A stretch of 64,000 nt of DNA from an uncultured Bacteroidales bacterium (GTDB lineage Bacteria > Bacteroidota > Bacteroidia > Bacteroidales > UBA932). Shown here one piece after another: positions 1 through 9,268 of this stretch; positions within the stretch are counted from its first letter, which is position 1, and every line of letters starts with the position of its first letter. Below the pieces are notes generated by a model, which saw nothing but the letters and a program-made list of their open reading frames with translations, searched no databases and was not told where the DNA came from. The stretch spans positions 1 to 64,000 of the forward strand of contig CALUST010000008.1 of assembly GCA_944323505.1 (NCBI GenBank). Direction: 5' to 3'. The translations under genes were made by a program, and so were the position numbers.

Positions 1-926
1 ACACGAAGGTTCTGAGGCTTGTCAAGATAGTCCGAGAAGAGCACCACCTGTGAGGAGAATGCGAAATTGTCGTTGATATTGACCTTGAAGTCAACCTTCA
101 GCTGGGCACCGAACTCGAATTTCGCCGCCTTGTAGACGCTGCCGTCGATATTCCCGTCAGCATCCTTTGGCAGGTCCGCATCTGCGACCTTCTCCCACTC
201 CTTCTTCAGCGGCTGTCCGTAGGACTTGCGCAGGAACGGGTCGTCCACAATCACGAAACCTCCTGTGACAGGGGCGAAGTTGACCGTAAGCCATTTCAGA
301 GGCTTGTAGTCAAGACCGAGTGCCAGGTTGGTATACGCAGCAGAAAGAAGCCCTGATTTCAGCACCCTTGCAGCCTTCCAGTCAGCAGCGTTGTATTCCT
401 CTCCTTTAGGCAAGGCCGAACCGTCCGCCCTTGAAGACGGTGTCGGGAAATCGTATGTGTTCGAGAACTGCGACCTGAAACTGAACTCCGCTGAATAGTA
501 GAGGTTCTTGGTGGCGGTATATCCCCATTTGCTCTCAAGATAGATCCTGTCGTCAGTCTTCTGGAGAATCGGCTTGTCGGCAGAATAAAGGAAACCATAG
601 TCCAGCTGGAGGCGGTTGTTCCAGAACATCTCATCTTTGCTGTAATTGGCATTGGCATCAATGAATGTCTTGAGCGACACCGTATTATATCCGCCGGCAG
701 CCCAGTTGGTAAGGGACGTCTGCCCGAGGTCAAGCTTCGTCTGGAGTGAAGTCTTCCAGTATTTCGCCACAGGCTCTGCAGGCTTCTCAGGCTCCGGAGC
801 CTGATCGATGGCAACCGCAGCCTCTGCTGCGACTTTCTGGGTGTCGGTAAGTTCTTCCTGTGCCTTCATGGCAAGATTTCCTGCACAAAAGGCAAGGATG
901 ACGGTCAGAATGATTTTTCTTGTCAT
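1..926 (-). CDS. DUF3078 outer-membrane protein (3' end beyond window)
   Basis: The frame is open from an ATG at 926 on the minus strand to the left edge, so the C-terminus is missing. The protein begins with a signal peptide (MTRKIILTVILAFCAG...), has an Ala/Glu/Pro-rich linker, then alternating aromatic/polar beta-strand sequence such as LGQTSLTNWAAGGYN and LQLDYGFLYS, which is typical of the DUF3078 family of Bacteroidota beta-barrels. Function of the family is unknown; an outer-membrane location is inferred. It lies 31 bases downstream of proS on the same strand, so it probably shares its transcript. The start is chosen because the signal peptide follows directly. Confidence 0.8.
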   Translation of the reverse strand, partial: MTRKIILTVILAFCAGNLAMKAQEELTDTQKVAAEAAVAIDQAPEPEKPAEPVAKYWKTSLQTKLDLGQTSLTNWAAGGYNTVSLKTFIDANANYSKDEMFWNNRLQLDYGFLYSADKPILQKTDDRIYLESKWGYTATKNLYYSAEFSFRSQFSNTYDFPTPSSRADGSALPKGEEYNAADWKAARVLKSGLLSAAYTNLALGLDYKPLKWLTVNFAPVTGGFVIVDDPFLRKSYGQPLKKEWEKVADADLPKDADGNIDGSVYKAAKFEFGAQLKVDFKVNINDNFAFSSQVVLFSDYLDKPQNLR

Positions 927-957
927 GACAACAATAATTAGGTTTGTATTGAATTGA

Positions 958-2436
958 TTAATATGAGCGGGCAAACAGCACTCTTCTGTGCGACGGTCTG
1001 CCTGAATATATGCATTTCCCTTCCTCTTCGCAGACAGCGCTGTCGATAGGGATACACCTTATGGTGGCCTTGGTCTCCTCCTTTATCCTCTCCTCGGTCT
1101 CGGTGGTGCCGTCCCAATGGCAAAGGAGGAAACCACCGTTCTCTATCTTCTCCTTGAAATCTTCCCACGTATCCACCTTTATGATGCTTTCATCACGGAA
1201 CTTGAGAGCCTTGGCATAGATGTTCGCCTGTATCTCCTCAAGCAGGTCCTCGATTCGCTTCCCGAGCCCTTCCTGCGGCACTTGGCATTTCTCCAGGGTA
1301 TCCCTGCGGGCGAGTTCCACCTCCCCGTTCTGAAGATCGCGCGGGCCGATTGCGATACGCACCGGCACTCCTTTCAGTTCCCACTCGGCGAATTTGAATC
1401 CCGGACGAAGGGTGTCCCTGTCATCGATCTTCACTGTATGCCCGTGAGCCTCCAGCTCCCTCTTAAGCTCATCCATCTTGTCAAGAATGGCGTTCCTCTC
1501 CTCCTCGCTCTTGTAGATAGGCACCATGACCACCTGGATAGGGGCGAGCCTCGGCGGAAGGACAAGACCGTTGTCATCACCGTGAGCCATCACAAGGGCA
1601 CCCATCAGACGGGTGGACACGCCCCACGATGTGGCCCACACATACTCCTGCTTCCCTTCCTTGCTGGTGTACTGCACATCGAACGCCTTTGCGAAATTCT
1701 GTCCGAGGAAATGAGACGTCCCTGCCTGGAGAGCCTTACCGTCCTGCATCAGAGCCTCGATACAAAGGGTGTCAAGTGCACCGGCAAATCTCTCGTTAGG
1801 ACTCTTGTGCCCTACTACCACAGGCAATGCGAGAGTGTTCCTTGCAAAGTCGGCATAGACATTTATCATCTTCATTGCCTCTGCCTCTGCCTCCTCCCTT
1901 GTGGCATGGGCCGTATGCCCCTCCTGCCAGAGGAATTCAGCGGTACGGAGGAACAGCCTCGTCCTCATCTCCCATCTCACCACATTGGCCCACTGGTTGC
2001 ACAGGATAGGGAGATCCCTCCACGATGTGATCCAGTTCTTGTATGTATTCCAGATGATTGTCTCGGAAGTAGGTCTGACCACAAGCTCCTCCTCAAGCCT
2101 TGCGGAAGGATCCACCACCACTCCCGGCCCGTCAGGGTTGGTCATAAGCCTGTGATGGGTGACCACCGCGCACTCCTTGGCAAATCCTTCGACATGCTCG
2201 GCCTCCCTGCTCAGGAATGACTTCGGGATAAAGAGCGGGAAATAGGCATTCACGTGCCCTGTATCCTTGAACATCTTGTCAAGTGTGTCATGCATCTTCT
2301 CCCAGATGGCATATCCGTATGGCTTGATGACCATACAGCCTCTCACAGCCGAACGCTCTGCAAGGTCCGCCTTCACGACCAGATCGTCGTACCACTGGGA
2401 ATAATTGTCCGCTCTTTTAGTAACCTCTTTAGCCAT
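958..2436 (-). CDS. proS: Prolyl-tRNA synthetase, eukaryote/archaeal-like type
   Basis: Class II aminoacyl-tRNA synthetase that charges tRNA-Pro with proline in the cytoplasm. The 492-residue length, the N-terminal [15 protein letters not shown] segment, the class II motif near RPTSETIIW, the motif 3 segment [15 protein letters not shown] and the C-terminus ending FARSY identify the short ProRS type (without the bacterial editing insertion) usual in Bacteroidota. An in-frame start exists 36 bases upstream, but the extra residues ([12 protein letters not shown]) are not conserved-looking; the ATG at 2436 gives the usual MAKE... N-terminus. The upstream leader contains a hairpin (2478-2501). 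Confidence 0.96.
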   Translation of the reverse strand: MAKEVTKRADNYSQWYDDLVVKADLAERSAVRGCMVIKPYGYAIWEKMHDTLDKMFKDTGHVNAYFPLFIPKSFLSREAEHVEGFAKECAVVTHHRLMTNPDGPGVVVDPSARLEEELVVRPTSETIIWNTYKNWITSWRDLPILCNQWANVVRWEMRTRLFLRTAEFLWQEGHTAHATREEAEAEAMKMINVYADFARNTLALPVVVGHKSPNERFAGALDTLCIEALMQDGKALQAGTSHFLGQNFAKAFDVQYTSKEGKQEYVWATSWGVSTRLMGALVMAHGDDNGLVLPPRLAPIQVVMVPIYKSEEERNAILDKMDELKRELEAHGHTVKIDDRDTLRPGFKFAEWELKGVPVRIAIGPRDLQNGEVELARRDTLEKCQVPQEGLGKRIEDLLEEIQANIYAKALKFRDESIIKVDTWEDFKEKIENGGFLLCHWDGTTETEERIKEETKATIRCIPIDSAVCEEEGKCIYSGRPSHRRVLFARSY

Positions 2437-2477
2437 TTTATTATTGCTTTTGTTTCTTTTTATATTTAACATTGTGT

Positions 2478-2501
2478 ACCGTTCCGAATCTAAGGAACGG
2501 T
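2478..2501 (-). promoter_or_regulatory. Hairpin in the proS leader
   Basis: Perfect 8-bp inverted repeat ACCGTTCC / GGAACGGT with an 8-base loop, about 40 bases upstream of the proS start codon. A -7-like CGAAGGTA (TACCTTCG on the minus strand, 2523-2530) would place the hairpin inside the 5' leader. No T-run follows on the minus strand, so it is not an obvious terminator. A role in control of proS is inference only. Confidence 0.4.
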
Positions 2502-2562
2502 TATTGCTGGAATATCCGGCTGCGAAGGTACGAAATTATTGGAAATAATGGGAGATTCGGAT

Positions 2563-3855
2563 ATGAAAAAGAGATTTGTACTCCTGATTTCAGTTGCTGC
2601 CATCCTTTCTTCTTGCGGCACTGCTGCCCGCTATGCCTCATCAGGACAGAGATTCCAGGACGGAATCTACTACAGGCCTGAACCGACAGGCACGGGACTG
2701 GCTGTATCTGACGAGACGCTCGACAGGCTTGTGGCAAAGAGCGAGGAGACAAGCCTGATCCTTTTCGGCAACGGACGGGATACAATAGCCGTCAGCGGCG
2801 ACACCCCTGCAGCCGTCAGGGCAATCGGAGGCAACGGCGGGACGACAGTCACCATATCGACGGATGACCCGTTTGTCGATATCTATTACAACACTTATCC
2901 ATGGACTTACTACAGACCGGTGACTTTCACAAGTGTATGGTGGGACCCGTGGTATTACGGTAGATATTGGGGATATTACGACCCATGGTACTGGGGCGGA
3001 TACTATGACCCGTGGTATTGGGGTGTGACAAGCGTGTTCTGGGATCCTTGGTTCTGCAATCCTTGGTTCTGGGGTCCGCCGAGACTTCCGTACAATCCGT
3101 ATTATCACCACCATCACCACCATTATCATGACGGGGTATACTCGGGGAACGGATACTATTACGGACACAGGACCTCAGGAAGCCAGTCCATCAGGAAATA
3201 TGTCCAGAGAGGAGGCTCGGGCACGGTAAGCGGATCGCGGAGCGGGACTGTTGTCAGGCGTGGGACATCGGCGACCAAGTCCGGCACAGCCGTGGCATCA
3301 TCCTCTTCATACAGGCGTGGCTCGACATCAGGAAGACCGGCAGGAAGCACCATATCTCCTGTGCGCAGGTCCTCCTCATCGACATCCTCATCATCCGGGA
3401 CAGCATACACAGCCGGCACCGCAACATCAAGAAGGAGCGTCGCAGGAAGGGTGTCTTCATCGGGCTCTTCATATACAAGAGGCAACGGATACATAGCCTC
3501 TGGCTCGTCATCGGTACGGTCTTCTGTCAGCAACTACAGAAAACCGGCAAGCCGTCAGACTTCGGTGCCGTCAGGCAGCACAATGTATAACGGGAGCGGC
3601 ACCGCCACAAGGTCGGCAGGATACGGGAGAAGCACAAGCGGCTTCAGCACAAGATCCTCCGCATACGGCAGGAGTTCATCCTCATACGGCAGCGGCAGCA
3701 CATCCTCGTTCAACAGAAGTTCGTCATCCTACGACAGGAGTTCATCCTCGTTCAGCAGGAGTTCGTCATCCGTCAGCAGGAGTTCAGGCTTCAGCGGAGG
3801 CTCCTCGACCCGTTCAGGAGGTTCGCGCGGCGGAGGAGGCAGCTACAGGCGGTGA
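2563..3855 (+). CDS. Lipoprotein with Trp/Tyr-rich and Ser/Arg-rich low-complexity regions
   Basis: Not a family I can name. The ATG at 2563 starts a lipoprotein signal peptide with lipobox ILSSC (Cys18). A short folded-looking part (about residues 20-105) is followed by an aromatic stretch (about 110-175) with repeated WDPWYYG, YYDPWYWGG and FWDPWF units, then a His run (HHHHHHYHD). The C-terminal 240 residues are almost only Ser, Arg, Gly, Thr and Tyr and strongly basic, ending with four 7-residue units of the type xRSSSSx (DNA 3712-3795, 21-bp period) and a Gly/Arg tail. It is probably a surface or periplasmic lipoprotein; a binding role for anionic polymers is only a guess. An upstream TTG in frame (2539) was rejected because it would bury the signal peptide. 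Confidence 0.75.
   Translation: MKKRFVLLISVAAILSSCGTAARYASSGQRFQDGIYYRPEPTGTGLAVSDETLDRLVAKSEETSLILFGNGRDTIAVSGDTPAAVRAIGGNGGTTVTISTDDPFVDIYYNTYPWTYYRPVTFTSVWWDPWYYGRYWGYYDPWYWGGYYDPWYWGVTSVFWDPWFCNPWFWGPPRLPYNPYYHHHHHHYHDGVYSGNGYYYGHRTSGSQSIRKYVQRGGSGTVSGSRSGTVVRRGTSATKSGTAVASSSSYRRGSTSGRPAGSTISPVRRSSSSTSSSSGTAYTAGTATSRRSVAGRVSSSGSSYTRGNGYIASGSSSVRSSVSNYRKPASRQTSVPSGSTMYNGSGTATRSAGYGRSTSGFSTRSSAYGRSSSSYGSGSTSSFNRSSSSYDRSSSSFSRSSSSVSRSSGFSGGSSTRSGGSRGGGGSYRR
3712..3795 (+). repeat. Four 21-bp in-frame tandem repeats
   Basis: Units start at 3712, 3733, 3754 and 3775, each resembling agcaggagttcgtcatcc plus three variable bases, coding for xRSSSSx heptads near the C-terminus of the lipoprotein; the fourth unit is diverged. 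The 21-bp period keeps frame, so unit number can change without breaking the gene. Confidence 0.7.
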
Positions 3856-3904
3856 TTCCGTCCATAAGGATTCACTTCTATTATAAACAATAAAAACATT
3901 CATC

Positions 3905-5566
3905 ATGAAAAAGACAGCGATTTTACTTTTGCTGGCGTGTATTACGGCAAGTGCGGGAGCGCAGACTATGTATGATGCGTTCAATTACAGCAAAAGCAAT
4001 TATGTGGGGACAGCAAGGACAGCAGCCATGGGCAATGCCTTCACGGCTCTCGGAGGAGATATAGGGGCTGTCTCTATCAATCCGGCGGGCTCTGCAGTGG
4101 CAAGATACTCGCAGATATCCGTCACTCCCGGCATCAGCATCTCGACAAATACAGCCATGGGGACAAGCACGGACTGGTTCGAAAAGAATCTCAGGACGTC
4201 CATGACAAGATTCGCAATGCCTAATTTCGGATTCACCATCAATTTCGAGACGCCGAGGATATCCGGACTGAAGAACTGGAGCATCGGTTTTATCGGCACG
4301 CGCACTGACACATATCAGGATGACATGATGGCTTCAGGCAGCAACGCTAACACATCGTTTGCCGGTTCGCTGGCCACACTCGCAAACGGATACGATTCGG
4401 GAGTTCTTCTTGCAGATGACGCATACGACAACATCCCTGTCAATGACTGGAGGGCGATACTCGCCCACAGGACACATATCGCATCCCTCGTACCCCTGCT
4501 TCCGGGGCAGGACGAGAACAACGCCCCGACCAACGAATATATCGGCGTCACCGAGAATGCCTACCTCAATACCGATGAAGACGGGAATCAGTATTTCATC
4601 ATGAAGCAGGGAGGTCCCATCGACCAGACATTCGCCAGAAGGACGCTCGGAAGCAAATATGACTATGTCATCAATCTCGGGGGCAACTTCTCTGATGTGG
4701 TGTTCGTGGGAGCCAACCTCGGCATCACGTCTCTGAGATACAGCCACCAGTACTATATCAGGGAGACTGCGCAGGACCCGACTTTCTTCGAGACGGAGTT
4801 CGATTATCTGAAATACGGATATGGATATGACGCCACAGGCACTGCCGTATACGGGAAATTCGGGATAATAGTCACACCTGGGGCAGGGCTGCGCCTCGGA
4901 GCGGCCATCCAGACCCCTTCCTCCATCACCATCAACGAGTCATGGTCCATGTCAGCAGAACATAGCAGTTACAATTCAGAGGGAGGGAGCGAGACAAGCC
5001 CTGACGTAGAATACTCCTACCGTATACTGTCACCTTTCCGCTTCAATGTCGGGGCGGCTTTGACATTCGGAGACTTAGGTCTGATAAGCATAGACTACGA
5101 GAGATGTAACTACGGCTCCATGAGATTCTCAGAACTCCGCTCCAACGACAACACCGCATTTGAAGATGTCAATGCCGACATCAGGAATACAATGGGTGTA
5201 TCTCATGAAGTAAGAGCCGGAATCGAGGTCAAGCCTCTGCCGGAACTCGCAGTGAGAGCAGGCTACAGCCTCATCACGTCTGCCCTGCCGTCGGATGTGG
5301 ACTATCAGAACCAGTTCATCTGGGAACGTACAGACGGGGATATGCACAACTTCTCCCTCGGTCTGGGCTACAGTTCCAAAGGCTCATTCTTCGCCGACCT
5401 GGCAGTCAGACTTACCAAGTATGCGGACACATGGATATATCCATACGAATATTATGTATACGATGACGACTGGAACCAGTATGTGGATGCAAATGTCCTG
5501 ACACCGGAGATAATCAGCCGGAGGATGCTGTGGAATGTGATGCTGACACTCGGTCTCAGATTCTGA
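3905..5566 (+). CDS. FadL/OmpP1-like outer-membrane transport protein
   Basis: A 553-residue protein with a signal peptide (MKKTAILLLLACITASAGAQ, cleavage after AGAQ) and the N-terminal FadL-type signature NYVGTARTAAMGNAFTALGGD...INPAG found in Bacteroidota members of the OmpP1/FadL/TodX family, often annotated as hemin receptor. The remainder is long beta-strands with aromatic girdles and a C-terminal MLTLGLRF ending, as expected for an outer-membrane barrel. Family members move hydrophobic substrates across the outer membrane; the substrate here is unknown. It follows the lipoprotein gene by 49 bases on the same strand and may be cotranscribed. Confidence 0.85.
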   Translation: MKKTAILLLLACITASAGAQTMYDAFNYSKSNYVGTARTAAMGNAFTALGGDIGAVSINPAGSAVARYSQISVTPGISISTNTAMGTSTDWFEKNLRTSMTRFAMPNFGFTINFETPRISGLKNWSIGFIGTRTDTYQDDMMASGSNANTSFAGSLATLANGYDSGVLLADDAYDNIPVNDWRAILAHRTHIASLVPLLPGQDENNAPTNEYIGVTENAYLNTDEDGNQYFIMKQGGPIDQTFARRTLGSKYDYVINLGGNFSDVVFVGANLGITSLRYSHQYYIRETAQDPTFFETEFDYLKYGYGYDATGTAVYGKFGIIVTPGAGLRLGAAIQTPSSITINESWSMSAEHSSYNSEGGSETSPDVEYSYRILSPFRFNVGAALTFGDLGLISIDYERCNYGSMRFSELRSNDNTAFEDVNADIRNTMGVSHEVRAGIEVKPLPELAVRAGYSLITSALPSDVDYQNQFIWERTDGDMHNFSLGLGYSSKGSFFADLAVRLTKYADTWIYPYEYYVYDDDWNQYVDANVLTPEIISRRMLWNVMLTLGLRF

Positions 5567-5594
5567 CATCGCCCCGCCGCAATACGGCGACGCA

Positions 5595-6302
5595 TCAGAG
5601 CCTCTTGAGATAAAGGATTGAATCAGGGCCCTCGTTGAAAAGGAGATCCATGACAGAAAGATTCGGGATGAAGCCGTGCCTTCCGGAGAACACCTGGAAA
5701 TACGGCTCCCCGAGTCCAAGCCTGTCCATGATGTCATTGTCCCTTTTCGGATGGATGATTTCCCTCAGGTCACAACCATACTCACCAGTCTCAGGCAGTC
5801 CATGCCACGGGCTGCCGCTGTCTTCGCACATCTTTTCCGGCTCCGCAAAGACATCCGTCTCCCTCAGTTCGACAGGTATCCCTGTCTTCTCTATGAAAAA
5901 CCTGGTGAGAGCCATGTCGAGAGCAAAAAGCGTCTCCGGATGAGAGTCCATTATGGCAAAGAGATCATCCTTGTAATATTCGAAATAGGCCGAAGTCCTG
6001 TATGCGGACTCGATGGCCCGCTTATGCCGAATGACCCATTGCACAGAATAGTCTATCCTGATATCCCGCACAGGCAGTTTGTGGGTCCCACCGTCATGGC
6101 GCACCGGGAAATTGAGATATTGCGGCCCGGACTCAGCATAGAAGAGGCACCTGTTCCGCCATGACTGCTTCTGATAATTCTCGCAAGCCTCAATATAGAC
6201 AATAGACGGATTTACCCTGTCAGGTGACAGGGTAAATCCGGCCGACATCGCGGCAAAATATTCTATCGGCGGGAAATACGCCGCACTAAGCAGTACAGGC
6301 AC
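5595..6302 (-). CDS. WbqC-like family protein
   Basis: A 235-residue protein beginning VLLSAAYFPPIEYFAAM, with the family features of WbqC-like proteins: the early YFPP element, QSWRNRC in the first third, and LNFPV before a basic segment. The family is found in O-antigen and surface polysaccharide loci; its biochemical activity is not established to my knowledge. The start is GTG at 6302, which overlaps the lpxA stop codon by one base (TAGTG), indicating translational coupling to lpxA and hence expression with the lipid A genes. It converges with the FadL-like gene with a 28-base gap. Confidence 0.85.
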   Translation of the reverse strand: MPVLLSAAYFPPIEYFAAMSAGFTLSPDRVNPSIVYIEACENYQKQSWRNRCLFYAESGPQYLNFPVRHDGGTHKLPVRDIRIDYSVQWVIRHKRAIESAYRTSAYFEYYKDDLFAIMDSHPETLFALDMALTRFFIEKTGIPVELRETDVFAEPEKMCEDSGSPWHGLPETGEYGCDLREIIHPKRDNDIMDRLGLGEPYFQVFSGRHGFIPNLSVMDLLFNEGPDSILYLKRL

Positions 6303-7114
6303 TACTCAATCTCCCCTTTGGAGTTGGAAGTCATTCCCCTTACGATACCTCTCTTGGAGTTTCTGATGAAGTCGAGGATGGTGTCCCTTTCTTCCGACTG
6401 TGGGAAACCGGCCTCAATCTTCGTGCAGGCATCGCTGAAATTGAATCCGGCATTGTAGACGATGTCATACATATCTTTGATGCTGCGGATCTGGTCAGGA
6501 GAGAAGCCCCTTCTGCGGAGACCTACGATATTGACCCCTGCATAAGAAAGAGGGTCACGGCCACAGAGAATGTATGGAGGCACATCCTTATTGACCTTGG
6601 AGCCGCCGCCTACCATTGCGTGCTTGCCGATTCTGGAGAACTGATGCGAAAGTGTGCCGCCACCGAGGATTGCCCAGTCATCGACACATGTCTCACCTGC
6701 AATGCCGGTGAAACTTACGAGAATGCAATGCTCTCCCACCGAGCAGTCATGAGCGATATGCACATAAGACATGATCAGAGTGTTGCTCCCGACCTTGGTG
6801 ACTCCCTTGCCGCTTGCCTTTGTCCCTCTGTTAATGGTCGCACATTCACGGATGTTGACATTATCCCCGATCTCCACATAGGTGATCTCCCCGTCGAATT
6901 TCAGGTCCTGCGGGATGGCGCCGATTACCGCGCCCGGGAATACGCTGCAGTTCTTCCCCATCTTGACATAGTTGAAAATCGTGGCATGGGGCAATATCCT
7001 GCAACCGTCCCCTATCTCTGTGAATTCATCAATGAAGGCGTATGGGCCTACTTCTATATTGTCTCCGAGCTTCGCATTCGGATGGACGGTGGCAAGAGGA
7101 TGTATCTTGTTCAT
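6302..7114 (-). CDS. lpxA: UDP-N-acetylglucosamine O-acyltransferase (LpxA)
   Basis: First enzyme of lipid A synthesis: transfers a 3-hydroxyacyl chain from ACP to UDP-GlcNAc. The 270 residues are mostly left-handed beta-helix hexapeptides (for example VHPNAKLGDNIEVG) with the catalytic His in the HIAHDCSVGE element (His122, matching His125 of the E. coli enzyme) and a helical C-terminal domain. It starts 10 bases downstream of the lpxC stop and overlaps the following WbqC gene, so lpxD-lpxC-lpxA-wbqC-like reads as one operon on the minus strand. Confidence 0.97.
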   Translation of the reverse strand: MNKIHPLATVHPNAKLGDNIEVGPYAFIDEFTEIGDGCRILPHATIFNYVKMGKNCSVFPGAVIGAIPQDLKFDGEITYVEIGDNVNIRECATINRGTKASGKGVTKVGSNTLIMSYVHIAHDCSVGEHCILVSFTGIAGETCVDDWAILGGGTLSHQFSRIGKHAMVGGGSKVNKDVPPYILCGRDPLSYAGVNIVGLRRRGFSPDQIRSIKDMYDIVYNAGFNFSDACTKIEAGFPQSEERDTILDFIRNSKRGIVRGMTSNSKGEIE

Positions 7115-7124
7115 GATTCTTTTG

Positions 7125-8042
7125 TTATTTTCTGTTCAACAGCAGTTCACGTACCGCACGTGCTGCCCTGGTATTAATCGAATGTCCTGACTTGACTGCC
7201 GACACCCTGACATTGAGGAAGCCTCCGACGAGCCTCAAATCGCCCATCAGATCAAGCAGTTTGTGCCTTGCACATTCATTTTCAAAACGTAGTCTGAGAT
7301 TGTTGAGATAGCCGTTGTCGCATATCTTGAGGGCCGGGACATTGAAAAGTCTGGACATGTGCTCGAGCTGTTCGTCCGAGACCGGATGCTCTACGATGAC
7401 AATTGCATTGTCCACATCCCCGCCTTTTATGAGATTGTTCTTGAAAAGATATTCAATTTCGTGGAAGAAGACGAATGTCCGGCATACGCCTATCTCTTCC
7501 GCATAAGTCAATGAAGGATCCCAATGTGCCGTCTGTACGCCGAGAACCTTGGAATTGAAGTCAATCTTGACATCGTACGAAGGACTGTCCGCCGGTTCGA
7601 TCCGGACAACGGAGCCGGTCTTCTCGTCACATATCTCCACAGGTTCGGGGATTTCGAGATATTTGCGCTGTGCATCCAGTCCTATGATACCGTCTTTCCA
7701 GATTGCATCGATATACGGTTTCGCACTGCCGTCGAGAATAGGCACCTCGATATTGTTGATCTCAATGAGGGCATTGTCAATGCCCATCCCTGTAAGAGCT
7801 GACATAAGGTGCTCGATTGTCATCACCGACACCCCGTCAGCTGAAGTGATGGTAGTGCTTCTGGCCGTGCTGGAGACATTCTCTGCAAGCGCCTCCACTG
7901 CCGCATCCCTGTCTATATCTGTTCTTACAAACCTGATTCCATAATCTGCAGGAGCCGGATTTACAGTGACTTTCGCCACCTTCCCTGTATGCAGTCCTTT
8001 TCCCTCAAAACTGTAACTCTTCCTGACTGTCTGTTGCTGCAT
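7125..8042 (-). CDS. lpxC: UDP-3-O-acyl-N-acetylglucosamine deacetylase (LpxC), without FabZ fusion
   Basis: Zinc deacetylase, committed step of lipid A synthesis. Visible motifs are GLHTG near the N-terminus, the zinc His in TIEHLMSAL, the zinc pair in ARHKLLDLMGD, and GHSIN near the C-terminus. From the ATG at 8042 the protein is 305 residues and aligns with the E. coli N-terminus (MIKQRTLK...); ATGs at 8051 and 8075 are alternatives. In Bacteroides and Porphyromonas LpxC is normally fused to the dehydratase FabZ (about 460 residues). Here the frame stops right after the LpxC domain and lpxA begins 10 bases later, so no FabZ remnant exists at this site. Confidence 0.96.
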   Translation of the reverse strand: MQQQTVRKSYSFEGKGLHTGKVAKVTVNPAPADYGIRFVRTDIDRDAAVEALAENVSSTARSTTITSADGVSVMTIEHLMSALTGMGIDNALIEINNIEVPILDGSAKPYIDAIWKDGIIGLDAQRKYLEIPEPVEICDEKTGSVVRIEPADSPSYDVKIDFNSKVLGVQTAHWDPSLTYAEEIGVCRTFVFFHEIEYLFKNNLIKGGDVDNAIVIVEHPVSDEQLEHMSRLFNVPALKICDNGYLNNLRLRFENECARHKLLDLMGDLRLVGGFLNVRVSAVKSGHSINTRAARAVRELLLNRK

Positions 8043-8099
8043 TTGTATCATTCTCAAAGTCAATTCGAAACGCAAAGATAATCAAAAAATCATTCTATC

Positions 8100-9095
8100 C
8101 TACTTTTTTTCTTCCGCCCCGCGCTTGAAGATGGCATAGCACTTAAGGTAGTCCTTGTAAGGGATTGCAGGGGTCCCGAGGAATGCCTGCCCCTCTTTAC
8201 GCACGTTTCCGAGCACGCCCGACTGCGCTCCGAAAGACGTATTGTCCGCAATTGTTATATGTCCGGCGATGCCGACCTGCCCGCCGAGGACACAGTGTCT
8301 TCCTATCTTGGTGGAACCGGCTATCCCGCTCTGCGCGGCAATGACCGTATTCTCCCCTATCTCCACGTTATGCGCAATCTGGCACAGATTGTCGATCTTG
8401 ACTCCCTTGCCTATGATTGTAGAGCCTATCTGGGACTTGTCGATGGTGGTATTGGCCCCTATCTCCACATCATCGCTGATGATGACATTGCCGGTATGCT
8501 CTATCTTCTTGTAGGTACCGTCCTCAAGCGGAGCGAAACCGAATCCGTCTGCCCCTATCACGGCATTGGAATGTATGATGACATTGTTGCCTATCACCAT
8601 CCCCGGATAGATACGCACGCCAGGATAGATTATGCACCTGCTGCCGATCTTCACATCATCACCTATATAGACATTCTCATAAATCCTGGTATAGTCTCCC
8701 ACGACCGTGCGCCTGCCTACATGGCTGAAATTCCCCAGATACACCTTGCGGCCCAGTCTCGTGGACAGGAACCTCTTTGACATCAGCCCGCGGTATCTCT
8801 TGTAGGATCTCCTCTTTGCAGTGACATATTCAAGAAGCCTCGCGATGGCAGCATACGCATCCTCCACTCTTATCATGGTGGCAGGCACCGGCTTCTGCGG
8901 CTCGAACGAATTGTTCACAATGATGATATCTGCCTTGCACTCATATACATAGTGCTCATATTTCGGATTTGCAAAAAAGCAAATTGCCCCCGGCTTCCCG
9001 TTTTCAATCCTTGCGAATGCCGAAACCCTGGCCTCCGGATTCCCTTCTACCGTCCCGTTCAGAATTTCAGCAATCTCTTTTGCCTTGAACTCCAT
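8100..9095 (-). CDS. lpxD: UDP-3-O-(3-hydroxyacyl)glucosamine N-acyltransferase (LpxD)
   Basis: Third enzyme of lipid A synthesis; adds the N-linked 3-hydroxyacyl chain. The 331-residue protein has the LpxD N-terminal uridine-binding domain (about residues 1-100, with the CFFANPKY element) followed by hexapeptide repeats and the signatures [13 protein letters not shown] and [10 protein letters not shown], which holds the catalytic His. It is the first gene of the lipid A operon, 57 bases upstream of lpxC, and is divergent from rimP-nusA-infB across a 203-base region. Confidence 0.97.
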   Translation of the reverse strand: MEFKAKEIAEILNGTVEGNPEARVSAFARIENGKPGAICFFANPKYEHYVYECKADIIIVNNSFEPQKPVPATMIRVEDAYAAIARLLEYVTAKRRSYKRYRGLMSKRFLSTRLGRKVYLGNFSHVGRRTVVGDYTRIYENVYIGDDVKIGSRCIIYPGVRIYPGMVIGNNVIIHSNAVIGADGFGFAPLEDGTYKKIEHTGNVIISDDVEIGANTTIDKSQIGSTIIGKGVKIDNLCQIAHNVEIGENTVIAAQSGIAGSTKIGRHCVLGGQVGIAGHITIADNTSFGAQSGVLGNVRKEGQAFLGTPAIPYKDYLKCYAIFKRGAEEKK

Positions 9096-9193
9096 ATTTT
9101 CAGAGATTATGTCCTGTTATCAAATTGCCTCCGGCATAAAAATCCCACAAAGTAAATACTTTTATATCTATTTATGAAATTAATGTCAAATTT

Positions 9194-9224
9194 TTTGTTA
9201 TTGCAAAAATACTTCGTACATTTG
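9194..9224 (+). promoter_or_regulatory. Promoter of rimP-nusA-infB
   Basis: TTTG (9194-9197), 19-base spacer, TACATTTG (9217-9224): an exact match to the Bacteroidota sigma-ABfr consensus TTTG-N19-TAnnTTTG. Transcription should begin near 9230, giving a leader of about 70 bases before the rimP ATG at 9299. Confidence 0.8.
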
Positions 9225-9241
9225 CGGCGTGAGCATGATTC

Positions 9242-9268
9242 CAGGGGACGGGCAGTCCCCTGTTTTTT
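9242..9268 (+). terminator. Terminator-like hairpin inside the rimP-nusA-infB leader
   Basis: Perfect 8-bp stem CAGGGGAC / GTCCCCTG (9242-9249 and 9255-9262) with a 5-base loop, followed directly by six T (9263-9268). It has the shape of an intrinsic terminator, yet lies about 10 bases after the predicted transcription start and 30 bases before rimP. No plus-strand gene precedes it (lpxD runs the other way), so it cannot serve an upstream transcript and is a candidate attenuator of the operon that encodes NusA itself. Confidence 0.65.

Noticed and set aside
1117-2220. Long open frame (367 codons) on the plus strand antisense to proS
   Set aside because: Composition is that of a reverse-strand shadow (Leu/His/Arg rich), no known domain, and proS is fully conserved over the same bases.
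3659-3800. CRISPR-like or satellite repeat
   Set aside because: The repeats have no spacers, keep a 21-base in-frame period and code for RSSSS units, so they are protein repeats.
5567-5594. CGCCG / CGGCG hairpin between the FadL-like and WbqC genes as a terminator
   Set aside because: Only five pairs and no T-run.
7115-7130. Frameshift that split FabZ from LpxC
   Set aside because: There are only 10 bases between the lpxC stop and lpxA, so no FabZ sequence remains in any frame.
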